Below, in pieces: positions 25,460-35,207 of a DNA stretch of 64,000 bases. Origin of the DNA: Stappia sediminis (GTDB lineage Bacteria; Pseudomonadota; Alphaproteobacteria; Rhizobiales; Stappiaceae); the NCBI RefSeq assembly GCF_009826895.1, contig NZ_WUMV01000003.1, positions 699,501-763,500 on the forward strand. The letters run 5' to 3'. Under the pieces are notes generated by a model. It was not told where the DNA came from and did no database searches. It worked only from the letters and a program-made list of their open reading frames with translations. The position numbers and the translations under genes are program-made. Every line of letters starts with the position of its first letter. Position 1 is the stretch's first letter.

Positions 25460-25972
25460 ATGCAGGAATTGGCACGACAGATCGACCGGTTGAACATAGC
25501 AATCGGACGGTCCGTATCCTGGGTGCTGTTCGGCCTTGTTCTTACCCAGTTCGCCGTCGTGGTATTGCGTTACGTTTTCGGCGTGGGCTTCCTCTGGGCC
25601 CAGGAAGGCGTGATCTACCTTCACGCGTTCCTTTTCCTTCTCGCGGCCGGATATGTGCTCGCAATCGACGCGCACGTACGTGTCGATCTCTTTTACCGTA
25701 ACGCTCCCGCCCGGAAAAAGGCGCTCGTCAACGGTCTCGGTGCGCTCTTCTTCGTCATCCCGGCCTGTGTCCTGATATTCGAGCAGTCGTGGCCTTATGT
25801 CGCCCGTTCATGGCAGGTTCTGGAGGGATCCGCGGAAGCGTCCGGCATTCCGGCGGTGTTCCTCCTGAAAACGGGTATCCTGCTGTTCGCGATTTTGACC
25901 GGGCTCCAGGGGCTTGCGCTCATGATCCGCGCGGGGTCGTCGTTTTTCGCTCTTCCGCGCGCCGGCTCCTGA
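25460..25972 (+). CDS. dctQ: TRAP transporter small membrane subunit (second locus)
   Basis: Standard-size DctQ of 170 aa (start ATG 25460, GGAG 11 bases upstream; a GTG four codons earlier is possible). Four membrane segments and the conserved 'AQEGVIYLHAFLFLLAAGYVLAIDAHVRVDLFYR' region place it in the same family as the C-terminal half of the first DctQ. It is followed after 45 bp by the large subunit. Confidence 0.87.
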   Translation: MQELARQIDRLNIAIGRSVSWVLFGLVLTQFAVVVLRYVFGVGFLWAQEGVIYLHAFLFLLAAGYVLAIDAHVRVDLFYRNAPARKKALVNGLGALFFVIPACVLIFEQSWPYVARSWQVLEGSAEASGIPAVFLLKTGILLFAILTGLQGLALMIRAGSSFFALPRAGS

Positions 25973-26017
25973 TCCGCATTCCGCACGGACCGGTATTCCG
26001 GGCGCTGACGCTACCCG

Positions 26018-27586
26018 ATGCTGCAAACCCTCGACCTCCTGATGATCGTTGCCGCCTGCATGTGCCTTTTGGCGGGTTTTCCGGTGGCTTTCACGCTTGC
26101 CGGTGTCGCTCTCATCTTTGCCGGGCTTGGCTGGTTCGCGGGGGCGTCGCTCTCGCTTGGCGCAATTCCCTCACGCATCTACGGCATCATGACGAATCAG
26201 GTGCTCATCGCGGTGCCGCTTTTCGTCTTCATGGGTGTGATGCTGGAACGCTCGCGCGTAGCAGAAGGTCTGCTCGATGCGATGGGCCGGCTGGTCGGCA
26301 GGCTGCCGGGTGGCTTGGGCCTTTCGGTCACTCTTGTCGGCACGCTCCTTGCCGCATCCACCGGTATCGTGGGTGCGACCGTCGCGACAATGGGGCTACT
26401 GGCGCTTCCCGCAATGTTGAAACAAGGCTACAGCGCCAGGCTTGCCGCAGGTTCCGTAGCGGCGTCGGGAACACTCGGGCAGATCATTCCGCCATCGATC
26501 GTTCTGGTCGTCCTGGGCGACCAGATTTCGGCCGCCTACCGCGCAGCTCAGCTGAAGGCTGGAAACTTCGCTCCGGAAACGGTGACGGTTGGCGACCTTT
26601 TCGCCGGCGCCCTCATTCCGGGCCTGCTGCTTGCCACTCTCTACGGGTTTTATCAGGTGGCGGCGGCATGGCTGCATCCGGAAAAGGCGCCGCCGATGCG
26701 CAAGCGCCCCCTTTCTTCCCGCGATGTCAGGCAAGCACTCGCTGCGCTCCTGCCGCCGGCCGTCTTGATCATCGCCGTTCTGGGCTCGATCCTTGCCGGT
26801 CTTGCAACACCGACGGAGGCGGCCTCTGTCGGCGCGCTCGGCGCCGTCGTGCTCGCAAGCAGGCGGACGGACGGTGGAAACTGGCCCGCCGCTCTCGCGC
26901 TCGTATCCGGTGCTGGCGTCGTGCTTCTCACTTTGGTCGTCGATCTTGAGCCCGCACGCGTGGCCGGAACCTTGTCCGGCGTGGTCGCGATTTTCGCGGC
27001 GATCGTGCTCGTAGGTGTTTTCGCGGTTTCCATTTTCGCAGCCGTTCGGCAGGTTCATCGTGGCGGCATCTTGCCCGAAGCGCTGCGCAAGGCGACGGAA
27101 ATCACTGCGATGATTTTCACAATCGTAATTGGCGCCTCGATATTTTCGCTGATCTTCCGTGACCTTGGCGGCGAAGAACTGATCGCATCCGCCCTTTCCG
27201 GCGTGCCCGGAGGTGCCGGCGGCGCGGTGCTTGCCGTCATGCTGGTGATGTTCGCGCTCGGCTTTTTACTCGATTTTCTGGAAATCGTTTTCGTCGTTGT
27301 GCCGATCGTTACGCCCGCACTTCTCGGCATCCCGCTCGCCGACGGCACGACGCTCAGCCCTGTCTGGCTCGCGGTCATGATGGCGGTCAACCTGCAGACG
27401 TCGTTTCTGACCCCGCCTTTCGGTTTCGCGCTGTTTTACCTTCGGGGTGTGGCGCCGGAAAACGTGAAAACCGCAGATATCTACCTGGGCGTCGTCCCTT
27501 TCGTCGCGCTGCAGTTGGTCATGCTGCTCATTCTCTGGTTTTATCCGAAATTGGCCACCTGGCTTCCCGGCGTCATCTACGGCTAG
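26018..27586 (+). CDS. dctM: TRAP transporter large membrane subunit (second locus)
   Basis: DctM of 522 aa, clearly related to the transport domain of the 887 aa protein upstream: shared AASGTLGQIIPPSIVL, LLDFLEIVFVVVPIV and VNLQTSFLTPPFGFALFYLRGVAP. It has the same kind of extra membrane pair in mid-domain (about 285-350) but ends after the transport domain, with no coiled-coil tail. No binding protein gene lies in this operon. It may use the DctP encoded at 20060-21160 or one elsewhere. Downstream, after 144 bp, is the indolepyruvate oxidoreductase gene. Confidence 0.88.
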   Translation: MLQTLDLLMIVAACMCLLAGFPVAFTLAGVALIFAGLGWFAGASLSLGAIPSRIYGIMTNQVLIAVPLFVFMGVMLERSRVAEGLLDAMGRLVGRLPGGLGLSVTLVGTLLAASTGIVGATVATMGLLALPAMLKQGYSARLAAGSVAASGTLGQIIPPSIVLVVLGDQISAAYRAAQLKAGNFAPETVTVGDLFAGALIPGLLLATLYGFYQVAAAWLHPEKAPPMRKRPLSSRDVRQALAALLPPAVLIIAVLGSILAGLATPTEAASVGALGAVVLASRRTDGGNWPAALALVSGAGVVLLTLVVDLEPARVAGTLSGVVAIFAAIVLVGVFAVSIFAAVRQVHRGGILPEALRKATEITAMIFTIVIGASIFSLIFRDLGGEELIASALSGVPGGAGGAVLAVMLVMFALGFLLDFLEIVFVVVPIVTPALLGIPLADGTTLSPVWLAVMMAVNLQTSFLTPPFGFALFYLRGVAPENVKTADIYLGVVPFVALQLVMLLILWFYPKLATWLPGVIYG

Positions 27587-27730
27587 GCCCGTGCGGACAG
27601 GTCAGGTTATCCACTGCGGCGCAATATCGAATATGATTGACCATGGGGTAACGGGTCAGTCAGGCTGACCCAAATAAACCGGGTCATCGTTATCCGACCG
27701 CCGGAACGAAATATTGGGGAACAGGCCACC

Positions 27731-30700
27731 ATGGCGCGAAACGTGGTCACGCTCGACGACAAATACGATCTTACGAAAGAGCGGATTTTCGTGTCCGGAA
27801 CGCAGGCGCTGATCCGCCTGACCTTGATGCAGAAGGCACTCGATACCGCGGCCGGCATCAGGACGGCGGGTTACGTGACCGGTTATCGCGGATCTCCCGT
27901 CGGCGCGCTTGACCAGCAGTTCCAGCGTGCGGCCAGGGTTCTGGCGCCTGAAGACATCCTGTTCCAGCCGGCGATCAACGAGGATCTGGCGGCAACCGCG
28001 CTTTGGGGTACGCAGCAGGTCGCCATGCGCGGCGAGGGGCGCGTCGATGGCGTTTTCGGCATCTGGTACGGCAAGGGGCCGGGCGTCGACCGGTCGGGCG
28101 ATGCCTTCCGCCACGCCAATCTCGCCGGAACTTCGCCGCATGGCGGGGTGCTGGCGCTGATGGGTGACGATCACACCTGCGAAAGTTCGACCACCGCTCA
28201 TCAGTCGGAATTCGCGCTGGTAGACGCGATGATGCCGATCCTGAACCCGGCCGGTGTGCAGGAGATTTTGGATTTCGGCCTGCTTGGCTGGGCGTTATCC
28301 CGCTATGCAGGCGTCTGGGCAGGCTTGAAGCTTGTGAAGGACAATATCGAATCCACGGCCTCGATAGACGGCCGGATTGACCGTGTCACACCGGTCCTGC
28401 CGGATTTTGCGTTTCCGCCGGGCGGCCCGCATATCCGCCCGAACGACCATCCGCTGACGCAGGAAGCCCGCCTTCACGAGGTCAAGCTTCCCGCCGCAAG
28501 AGCGTTCATCGCGGCGAACGCATTCGACAGGTTGGTCCTTCGCGGCGGGCGAAAGCCGCGCATCGGCATCGTTTCGACCGGCAAGAGCTATCTGGACGTG
28601 CTGGAGGCGCTGGACACGCTCGGGATCGATGAGGTTCGCGCCGCCGATTTCGGGCTTGCGCTCTACAAGGTCGGTTGCCCCTGGCCTTTGTCGGCGGAAG
28701 GTATCCGCTCCTTCGCCGATGGTCTTGAACTCGTTATCGTCGTGGAAGAAAAGCGCCCGCTGATCGAAGCGCAAATCAAGGAAATTCTCTACCGGACGGC
28801 CAACGCGCCGCAGATTGTCGGCAAGACCGACGAGAGAGGTGAAACCCTGTTCAAGATCGCGGGCGCGCTCGATGCCGGAGAGATCGCGGTGGCGCTCGGC
28901 AGCCGTATCCTTGAGCGCTTCCCGGACGAACGGCTCAAGGCGCGTGTCGAGCATCTGGGCCGGCTGCGGGAGCGCCTGAAGCTGACGGAAGACGTGGCGA
29001 CACGCACGCCCTATTTCTGCGCCGGTTGCCCGCACAATTCCTCGACCGTCATACCCGAGGGCACGCGCGCCTATGCCGGGATCGGCTGCCACTACATGGT
29101 GCAGTGGATGGACCGCAATACCGAAGGCTACACCCAGATGGGCGGTGAGGGCGCCAACTGGGTGGGCGAAGCGCCGTTTTCAAAGCGCGGCCATGTTTTC
29201 CAGAACATAGGCGACGGCACCTACAATCATTCCGGCATCATGGCGATCCGCGCGGCCAAGGCGTCCGGCGTCAGTATCACCTACAAGATCCTCTACAACG
29301 ACGCAGTGGCAATGACCGGCGGTCAGCGTCACGACGGCGGGCTGTCGGTGCCCGAGATCGCGCGGCAGGTAGCGGCCGAAGGGGCCGCGCGCATCGCCAT
29401 CGTTACCGATGAACCCGGCAAGTACCCCGCTTCGACCGAATGGCCGGCGATGACCGCGATCCACCATCGTGACGATCTTATAGAGATCGAAAAGGAACTG
29501 AGCCGCATTCCGGGGCTCACGGTCCTGATCTACGACCAGACCTGTGCGGCAGAAAAGCGCCGCCGGCGCAAGCGCGGCCAGTTTCCCGATCCGGACGAAC
29601 GCGTCGTCATCAACGAGCTTGTGTGCGAGGGCTGCGGCGATTGCGGCGTGCAGTCGAACTGCGTGGCGATCCAGCCGGTGGAGACCGAATTTGGCCGAAA
29701 GCGCCAGATCGACCAGTCCGCCTGCAACAAGGATTTCTCCTGCCTCAAGGGCTTCTGCCCGTCCTTCGTTTCCGTGAAGGGCGGAAAGCTGAAAGGGCGC
29801 ACGGCCAATCCGGCGAAGGCGCCCAGGGTTGGCGAACCGGAATTGCGCCCGCTTGAGGAAACCTACTCGATCCTGATCACCGGCGTTGGCGGCACGGGTG
29901 TCGTGACGATCGGTGCCGTGCTCGGCATGGCCGCGCATCTCGACGGACTCGGCTGCGGCATCATCGACATGGCGGGCCTTGCGCAAAAGGGCGGCGCGGT
30001 GACGAGCCACATCAAGCTCGCGCCGCGTCCGGAAGACATTTCGACGATCCGTGTCGGCGCCGGCAGCGCCGATCTCGTGCTCGGCTGCGATATCGTCGTG
30101 GCCGGATCGGCCAAGGTGCTGGGGGCGATGGACCCGGAGCGCAGCATGGCTGTCGTCAACACGCATGAGACGCTGCCGGGCGATTTCGCTCTCAATCCCG
30201 ATTTTTCGCTTCCGGGCCGCAGGCTGGCCAAGGCCGTTGCCGGGGCGGCGGGCGGAAAGAACGCCCATTTCTTCGATGCGACGCGTTTCGCCACTGCTGT
30301 TTTCGGCGATGCGATCGCGGCTAACATGTTCATGCTGGGCTACGCCTGGCAGCTTGGCGGCGTGCCGCTGGAACGCGCCTCCATAGAAGAGGCGATCCGG
30401 CTGAACGGAGTGTCGGTGGAAATGAACCTTGCCGCTTTCGCCTGGGGGCGGGCGGCGGCGGATGATCCGCAAAAGGTTGCCGCGATTGGCGGCGAGGAGA
30501 ATTCCGAAAAGGCGGGTTTGAATTCCGAAGGGGTCGAGGAAATAGCAATTCGACGCCGGAAATACCTCGCCGCCTATCAGGACGAGGCCTACGCCGAACG
30601 CTACCGTAAACGTGTCGATGAAATCCGCGAGAAGGAACGCGCGGCGGGGATAACTAACAGCGAGTTGTCGCAGACGGTTGCCCGACAGCTTTTCCGGATG

Positions 30701-31189
30701 ATGGCGATCAAGGACGAGTATGAGGTCGCGCGGCTCTTCACCGACGGCAGCTTCGAAAAACAGCTCCACGGGACCTTCCAGAGCTATGAGCGGGTCGAGT
30801 TCCACATGGCGCCGCCGCTTCTCGCCCGGATCGATTCGCGTACTGGGCGGCCCAAGAAGATGCGCTTCGGGCCCTGGATGTTATCCCCGCTGAAGCTGCT
30901 TGCCCGCATGAAGGGCTTGCGCGGTACGATCTTCGATCCGTTCCGCTTCAGCGCCGACCGCAAGATCGAACGGCGGCATCTGGCCGACTACGAGGCGACG
31001 CTGGACGAGATCGCGGCGATGCTGAGCGCTGAAAATCACGCTTCCGCCGTCCGGCTCGCGGCGTGGCCGGAAGGCATTCGCGGTTTCGGGCCGGTGCGGG
31101 CGGAGAATGCCAGGAAGGCGGAAGCCGTGAAGGCCGAGCGGCTTTCGGCTTATCGTGAAGGCAGCCGCGCCGATCTCGCGGCGGAATGA
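27731..31189 (+). CDS. Fused indolepyruvate ferredoxin oxidoreductase (alpha-gamma fusion)
   Basis: Large cytosolic enzyme of 1152 aa that oxidatively decarboxylates aryl- or other 2-oxo acids to acyl-CoA with ferredoxin-type electron transfer. N-terminal pyrimidine-binding domain with GYRGSPVGALDQQF. TPP domain (about 420-600) with YFCAGCPHNSSTV and GDGTYNHSGIMAIRAA. A Cys-rich cluster region (CEGCGDCGVQSNC ... CNKDFSCLKGFCPSF, about 635-680) binds Fe-S centres. C-terminal gamma domain begins ILITGVGGTGVVTIGAVLG. This fused form is found in aerobic alphaproteobacteria. Its position after TakP-like transporters suggests use of imported or amino-acid-derived 2-oxo acids. Confidence 0.9.
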   Translation: MARNVVTLDDKYDLTKERIFVSGTQALIRLTLMQKALDTAAGIRTAGYVTGYRGSPVGALDQQFQRAARVLAPEDILFQPAINEDLAATALWGTQQVAMRGEGRVDGVFGIWYGKGPGVDRSGDAFRHANLAGTSPHGGVLALMGDDHTCESSTTAHQSEFALVDAMMPILNPAGVQEILDFGLLGWALSRYAGVWAGLKLVKDNIESTASIDGRIDRVTPVLPDFAFPPGGPHIRPNDHPLTQEARLHEVKLPAARAFIAANAFDRLVLRGGRKPRIGIVSTGKSYLDVLEALDTLGIDEVRAADFGLALYKVGCPWPLSAEGIRSFADGLELVIVVEEKRPLIEAQIKEILYRTANAPQIVGKTDERGETLFKIAGALDAGEIAVALGSRILERFPDERLKARVEHLGRLRERLKLTEDVATRTPYFCAGCPHNSSTVIPEGTRAYAGIGCHYMVQWMDRNTEGYTQMGGEGANWVGEAPFSKRGHVFQNIGDGTYNHSGIMAIRAAKASGVSITYKILYNDAVAMTGGQRHDGGLSVPEIARQVAAEGAARIAIVTDEPGKYPASTEWPAMTAIHHRDDLIEIEKELSRIPGLTVLIYDQTCAAEKRRRRKRGQFPDPDERVVINELVCEGCGDCGVQSNCVAIQPVETEFGRKRQIDQSACNKDFSCLKGFCPSFVSVKGGKLKGRTANPAKAPRVGEPELRPLEETYSILITGVGGTGVVTIGAVLGMAAHLDGLGCGIIDMAGLAQKGGAVTSHIKLAPRPEDISTIRVGAGSADLVLGCDIVVAGSAKVLGAMDPERSMAVVNTHETLPGDFALNPDFSLPGRRLAKAVAGAAGGKNAHFFDATRFATAVFGDAIAANMFMLGYAWQLGGVPLERASIEEAIRLNGVSVEMNLAAFAWGRAAADDPQKVAAIGGEENSEKAGLNSEGVEEIAIRRRKYLAAYQDEAYAERYRKRVDEIREKERAAGITNSELSQTVARQLFRMMAIKDEYEVARLFTDGSFEKQLHGTFQSYERVEFHMAPPLLARIDSRTGRPKKMRFGPWMLSPLKLLARMKGLRGTIFDPFRFSADRKIERRHLADYEATLDEIAAMLSAENHASAVRLAAWPEGIRGFGPVRAENARKAEAVKAERLSAYREGSRADLAAE

Positions 31190-31195
31190 CGAGTG

Positions 31196-31942
31196 TCAGG
31201 ACCAGTCGACGTCGGCGGTCAGCATATAGCCCGAGCCGTAAACGGTGCGGATGAGCGGCGTCTTGCTGTCGCCGGAAAGTTTCTTGCGGATGCGGGAGAT
31301 GCGGACATCGATCGCGCGGTCGAGCGCATCGTCGCGCCCGCCGTGGTCGAGCAGGAAATCGCGCGACAGGACCCGTTTCGGCGCATTGAGCAATGCTTGG
31401 AGAAGCTGGGCCTCGCCGGTCGGAAGGAACGTCTCCTCGCCGTCGGGCGCGACGAGACGGTGCGAGCGCGGTTCGTAGGTCCAGCCCGCGAAGCGGGCCC
31501 TGGAGGTATCGCTCGATTTTTTTGAAGAATCAGGGACCGCGCGGCGCAGGAGCGAACGGATGCGCGCCACGATCTCGCGCGGGTCGAAGGGTTTGACCAC
31601 ATAGTCGTCCGCGCCGATCTCCAGCCCCATGATCCGGTCGGAGGAATGGGCGCGCGCCGACAGAACGATGATCGGCACCGCCGTCCTTGCCCGGATGCGA
31701 TTGATGAGTTCCATGCCGTCCATGTCCGGCAGGCCGAGGTCCAGCACGAAGACCGAGGGTTCGCGAAGGTTGAGCGCGGAAAGGGCCTCCTGACCGGTCG
31801 CAAAGCCCTCCGCGCGGAACCGGTAGGTGCCGAGCGTGTCGACGAGAAGCGCGCGAATGTCCGCTTCGTCATCGACGACATAGACGACGGTATCTTCCAT
31901 GGTCGCCTTGCGCGGGTCGCGGATCGGATCGGGATGCGTCAT
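31196..31942 (-). CDS. OmpR-family response regulator
   Basis: Two-domain regulator of 248 aa. Receiver domain with Asp24-Asp25 acidic pair and phospho-acceptor Asp68 (VFVLDLGLPDMDG); KPF lysine switch at 'VVKPFDPREIVARI'. C-terminal winged helix with 'LLDHGGRDDALDRAIDVRISRIRKKLSGD' recognition region. The start ATG at 31942 overlaps the kinase stop (ATGA), so the two are translationally coupled; an internal ATG at residue 15 is the alternative. Controlled genes are not evident. Confidence 0.92.
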   Translation of the reverse strand: MTHPDPIRDPRKATMEDTVVYVVDDEADIRALLVDTLGTYRFRAEGFATGQEALSALNLREPSVFVLDLGLPDMDGMELINRIRARTAVPIIVLSARAHSSDRIMGLEIGADDYVVKPFDPREIVARIRSLLRRAVPDSSKKSSDTSRARFAGWTYEPRSHRLVAPDGEETFLPTGEAQLLQALLNAPKRVLSRDFLLDHGGRDDALDRAIDVRISRIRKKLSGDSKTPLIRTVYGSGYMLTADVDWS

Positions 31943-34017
31943 GGATCTAGAATCTCGTTCATCGCGTTCGCCAGCATGCCGCTTGTAAAGGGTTTTTCAA
32001 GCACCGAGCACCCGGCTTCGCGCGTATCCTTTCCCGCACGGTCGCTACGGTAACCGCTCATCAGCGCGATCGGCAGATCGGGCCGCACTTCCCGCATTTT
32101 CCGCGCTAATGCCGTGCCGTTCAATTGCCCCGGCATGACGACGTCGCTGACGACGGCCACAATCTCCGGCACGTCGCGCACGAGCGAGAGCGCGTCTTCC
32201 GTGTCGGTGGAGACGAGCACCGAAAAGCCGAGTTCCACGAGCTGGTCGCGCACCACTTCGGCGACGTCCGGTTCGTCGTCGACGACAAGCACCAAAGCGC
32301 TTTCCGATCGGGCTGAGATGCCCGATCGATAAGAAATCGCTTCGGGATCAATGTCTTGAGCATATTCTTGTCGCTCAGCTTGAATCAACCTGAACGGAAT
32401 ATGCTCCGGCGCGCCGTCGGATATGGGCGCGGCCTTCGTTTCCTCACGTATCGAGGCAACACCGGCCGCGCTGCCAGCGGCGGGAAGGTAAAGCGTGATT
32501 GTCGTGCCCTCTCCGGGTGCCGAATTGATCTCGACATGGCCGCCGGCGCGCTTGACCACGCCATAGACCGTCGGCAGGCCGAGGCCGCTTCCCGTTCCGA
32601 AGGCCTTGGTGGTGAAGAAGGGGTCGAACGCGCGCCTGAGCGTTTCGGCATTCATGCCGCTGCCCGTGTCGCCGACCGTTATCACCCCGTATGCGCCTTC
32701 GGCGATGCCGAAGGCTTTCGCTTCCGAACCGTCCAGTTGACGGGCTGCGAGCGAAAGCGTGACGTCGCCGCCTTCGGGCATGGCGTCGCGCGCGTTGAAG
32801 GCAAGGTTGATCAACGCGTTTTCAAGGCCGGACGCATCGATCAGCGCATCGGTGTCCTGATCGGAAAGCTCAAGCTTCAGATGCACGTTCTTCGGCAGAG
32901 ATCCGGACAAAAGCCTGCCGACGTTGGCGACAAGGGTCGCGAGCCTGACACGCGACTGGTCCGAGACATCGCCGCGCGCAAACGCCAGCAGCCGGCGCGT
33001 CAGATCCGCGCCGCGCCGGGCGGCGTGAAGCAGAGGGTCCAGATGGCCGCTCAGATCCGGCAAGGCCTGTTCGTCGGCCCGCCGTTTCAGTGCAAGCGTG
33101 TTGCCTATGATGATCGTCAGCAGATTGTTGAAATCATGCGCAAGCCCGCCGGAAAGCTGCCCCACGGCCTCCATGCGCTGGGCCTGGGCAAGGGCTGCTT
33201 CGCTGTGCTTTTGCCGGGTCACGTCCAGCGAGAGGACGAAGCAGCCGAGCGTGCGCCCGTCACGCGTGCGATCCGGGATGAGGGTGGAGCGCATATGGGC
33301 AATGCGCCCCGTCGCGCTCGCGCGGCTGTATTCGTAGGAAACGGCGGCCCCTTCGAACGCGCGTTCGATGTGCGGGGCAAGAACGGGATAAAGCTCCGGT
33401 CCCGCGATCTCCTCCACAGAACGCCCGACAATGGAGGAAACCGTCTGGCCGAACCACCTGGCATAGGCGCGGTTGGCGAAACCGAAGACGGGACCGGGCG
33501 CCAAGTAGGCGACGAGGGCCGGAACATTGTCGGTGACGAGCCGCAGCCAGTCCTCGCTCTGGCGAAGGGCGCGCGTGCGTTCCATCACGGTTTGCTCCAG
33601 CTGCTCCTGCTGGCGGCGCTCGCTGGTGACATCCGTGTAGGTGGTCACGAAGCCGCCCTGGGGCAGCGGCGCGCCCGTGACCAGGATCACCTGACCGTTG
33701 GGGCGTACCCGCTCGAAGGAATGAGCCTCGAAAAGCCAAGCGCGCTCCAGCCGGCGCTGCACCTGCTCCTCGATATTTCCGGGGCCGTATTCGCCGCGCC
33801 CGGCGATCACGCGGAAGAAGTACTCAAGCGGCGTGCCACGCGCGGCAAGCCACATCGGCAGGTCGAGCATCTCGAACAGGCCGCGATTCCAGGCAAGCAG
33901 CCTGAGATCGGCGTCGAAGACCGAAAAGCCCTGATTGATGTGATCGAGCGCGGCCTGAAGGACATCGAGCTGGGGATGATCCTCAAGGCCGTGTTGTATG
34001 GTCGTGGCCGTCGTCAT
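31939..34017 (-). CDS. Hybrid sensor histidine kinase with two PAS domains and C-terminal receiver
   Basis: Cytosolic kinase of 692 aa without membrane segments. Order: PAS-like domain 1 (about 20-130, 'HINQGFSVFDADLRLLAWNRGLFEML'), short coiled linker, PAS domain 2 (about 150-270), HisKA with phospho-His294 in SGGLAHDFNNLLT, HATPase with N box ENALINLAFNARDAM, GDTGSGM and GTGSGLGLPTVYG, and a receiver domain from about 575 (LVLVVDDEPDVAEVV ... SDVVMPGQLNG). The first PAS type (one that judges 'PMWLAARGTP') is common in NtrB-like soluble kinases. It phosphorylates the adjacent OmpR-type regulator by inference. Confidence 0.92.
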   Translation of the reverse strand: MTTATTIQHGLEDHPQLDVLQAALDHINQGFSVFDADLRLLAWNRGLFEMLDLPMWLAARGTPLEYFFRVIAGRGEYGPGNIEEQVQRRLERAWLFEAHSFERVRPNGQVILVTGAPLPQGGFVTTYTDVTSERRQQEQLEQTVMERTRALRQSEDWLRLVTDNVPALVAYLAPGPVFGFANRAYARWFGQTVSSIVGRSVEEIAGPELYPVLAPHIERAFEGAAVSYEYSRASATGRIAHMRSTLIPDRTRDGRTLGCFVLSLDVTRQKHSEAALAQAQRMEAVGQLSGGLAHDFNNLLTIIIGNTLALKRRADEQALPDLSGHLDPLLHAARRGADLTRRLLAFARGDVSDQSRVRLATLVANVGRLLSGSLPKNVHLKLELSDQDTDALIDASGLENALINLAFNARDAMPEGGDVTLSLAARQLDGSEAKAFGIAEGAYGVITVGDTGSGMNAETLRRAFDPFFTTKAFGTGSGLGLPTVYGVVKRAGGHVEINSAPGEGTTITLYLPAAGSAAGVASIREETKAAPISDGAPEHIPFRLIQAERQEYAQDIDPEAISYRSGISARSESALVLVVDDEPDVAEVVRDQLVELGFSVLVSTDTEDALSLVRDVPEIVAVVSDVVMPGQLNGTALARKMREVRPDLPIALMSGYRSDRAGKDTREAGCSVLEKPFTSGMLANAMNEILDP

Positions 34018-34144
34018 GGCCGGATTTTAACCGAGGATGCGCGCGGGAGAAGACCGGCAAAGGGCTTAGGGAGTGCGGAATTCAGGATGTCACGCAATGA
34101 GGATTCATTGGGGAAAATATGTGCCTAAAGCGGCACCGCTGACG

Positions 34145-35206
34145 CTAAGAAGATACCTTGGTATCATTGCTCCGTAGCCATTTATGAAATGCTTCCTCTA
34201 GAATCTCGACGCGCAAACTATGCGACCATCGATCATTAACGCTTCTCAATGCCCTCTTGTACTCATCTACACTAATATCTCTAAAAACTTCAATGTTATT
34301 ATCTTCATTTCCAATATATCGATAGAAGCTTTCAAGAAATGGCCGTATAAACCTAATTCTATCTAACTCTACATCGCGAACAAACCAATAAAAAGCAGGA
34401 ATACTGCCTGCGGATCTTAATATCTTATCTTTCTTTCCGAAAACTAAGGACAATTTATCCAAATTTTGATAAACTTTCATCTTTGAGTATTCCAGAGAAT
34501 CGACATTATCTCTATAGTCACTTACGATTTTATCAAGGTATTTTCGTTTTGTGTCAGTGAGATTGTTGTTTAATTCAAACGCCAGAATCTTAGCTGCATT
34601 ATTCAAGTCTTGCCCGCGGTCGGATTTGTAAGAAGTGGAAGAGGAAAAAAAATCGTGTGCAGCTATTTCGGAAATAACTTCGGGCGCTCCGCCAATCATG
34701 GCATTCCGTTTCTCAGGGCCCGTAAGAACAAGGCCTTTATTCAGTCGTAAAAATAACTCGCGTATCCGCGCAGAATCATCAGTTATCACGTGAACAACTG
34801 GAAGAGGAAATTCTTCTACACGTTCGGCTAATTCCGTTGATATCTCTGAGATGTCTCTATAATACAAACCAGCTAACTCAATGGATGAGTCTTCTTCGAG
34901 AACAAAATGATCAGAAAGAGGCATTTCGTTTGCAAGAAATTTAAATATCGCTTCTAATCTTTGCTTTCCGTCAACGACAGCATATCTTAATCCAGCCTCA
35001 TTGAGTTTAGATTTTATTGTTGTAAAATCAGCAAAATACAATTTTGGCATGTCATAGCCATTTATCATGGTGTCAATTAAGGATTGCCTATCTTCGAGTT
35101 TCCATAGATTTCCCTTACGTTGATACTGTGGGCTAGTATCGATCTGCTTGCGACGCGCAAACCACCAACGGGCAGATTTAAATTGCTGATGCTGAACTTC
35201 AAACAT
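34145..35206 (-). CDS. DUF262 (GmrS/ParB-like) domain protein
   Basis: AT-rich gene for a 353 aa protein. DUF262 motifs: PQYQR at 26-30 with Trp35, VVDGKQRLEAI at 77-87 (the DGxQR nucleotide-binding core), and FLRLNKG at 152-158 with EKRNAM at 165-170. DUF262 occurs in the GmrSD restriction enzyme, BrxU and SspE, where it binds or hydrolyses nucleotides and senses DNA modification. Here the DUF1524/HNH nuclease domain is absent, so this is a stand-alone GmrS-like module. One base separates it from the FRG gene upstream. The codon use is unlike the chromosome, so horizontal transfer is likely. Confidence 0.85.
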   Translation of the reverse strand: MFEVQHQQFKSARWWFARRKQIDTSPQYQRKGNLWKLEDRQSLIDTMINGYDMPKLYFADFTTIKSKLNEAGLRYAVVDGKQRLEAIFKFLANEMPLSDHFVLEEDSSIELAGLYYRDISEISTELAERVEEFPLPVVHVITDDSARIRELFLRLNKGLVLTGPEKRNAMIGGAPEVISEIAAHDFFSSSTSYKSDRGQDLNNAAKILAFELNNNLTDTKRKYLDKIVSDYRDNVDSLEYSKMKVYQNLDKLSLVFGKKDKILRSAGSIPAFYWFVRDVELDRIRFIRPFLESFYRYIGNEDNNIEVFRDISVDEYKRALRSVNDRWSHSLRVEILEEAFHKWLRSNDTKVSS

Positions 35207-35207
35207 A

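Noticed and set aside
29180-30805. Antisense frame of 541 codons opposite the indolepyruvate oxidoreductase
   Set aside because: No domain, and the plus strand has Fe-S and TPP motifs at the same place.
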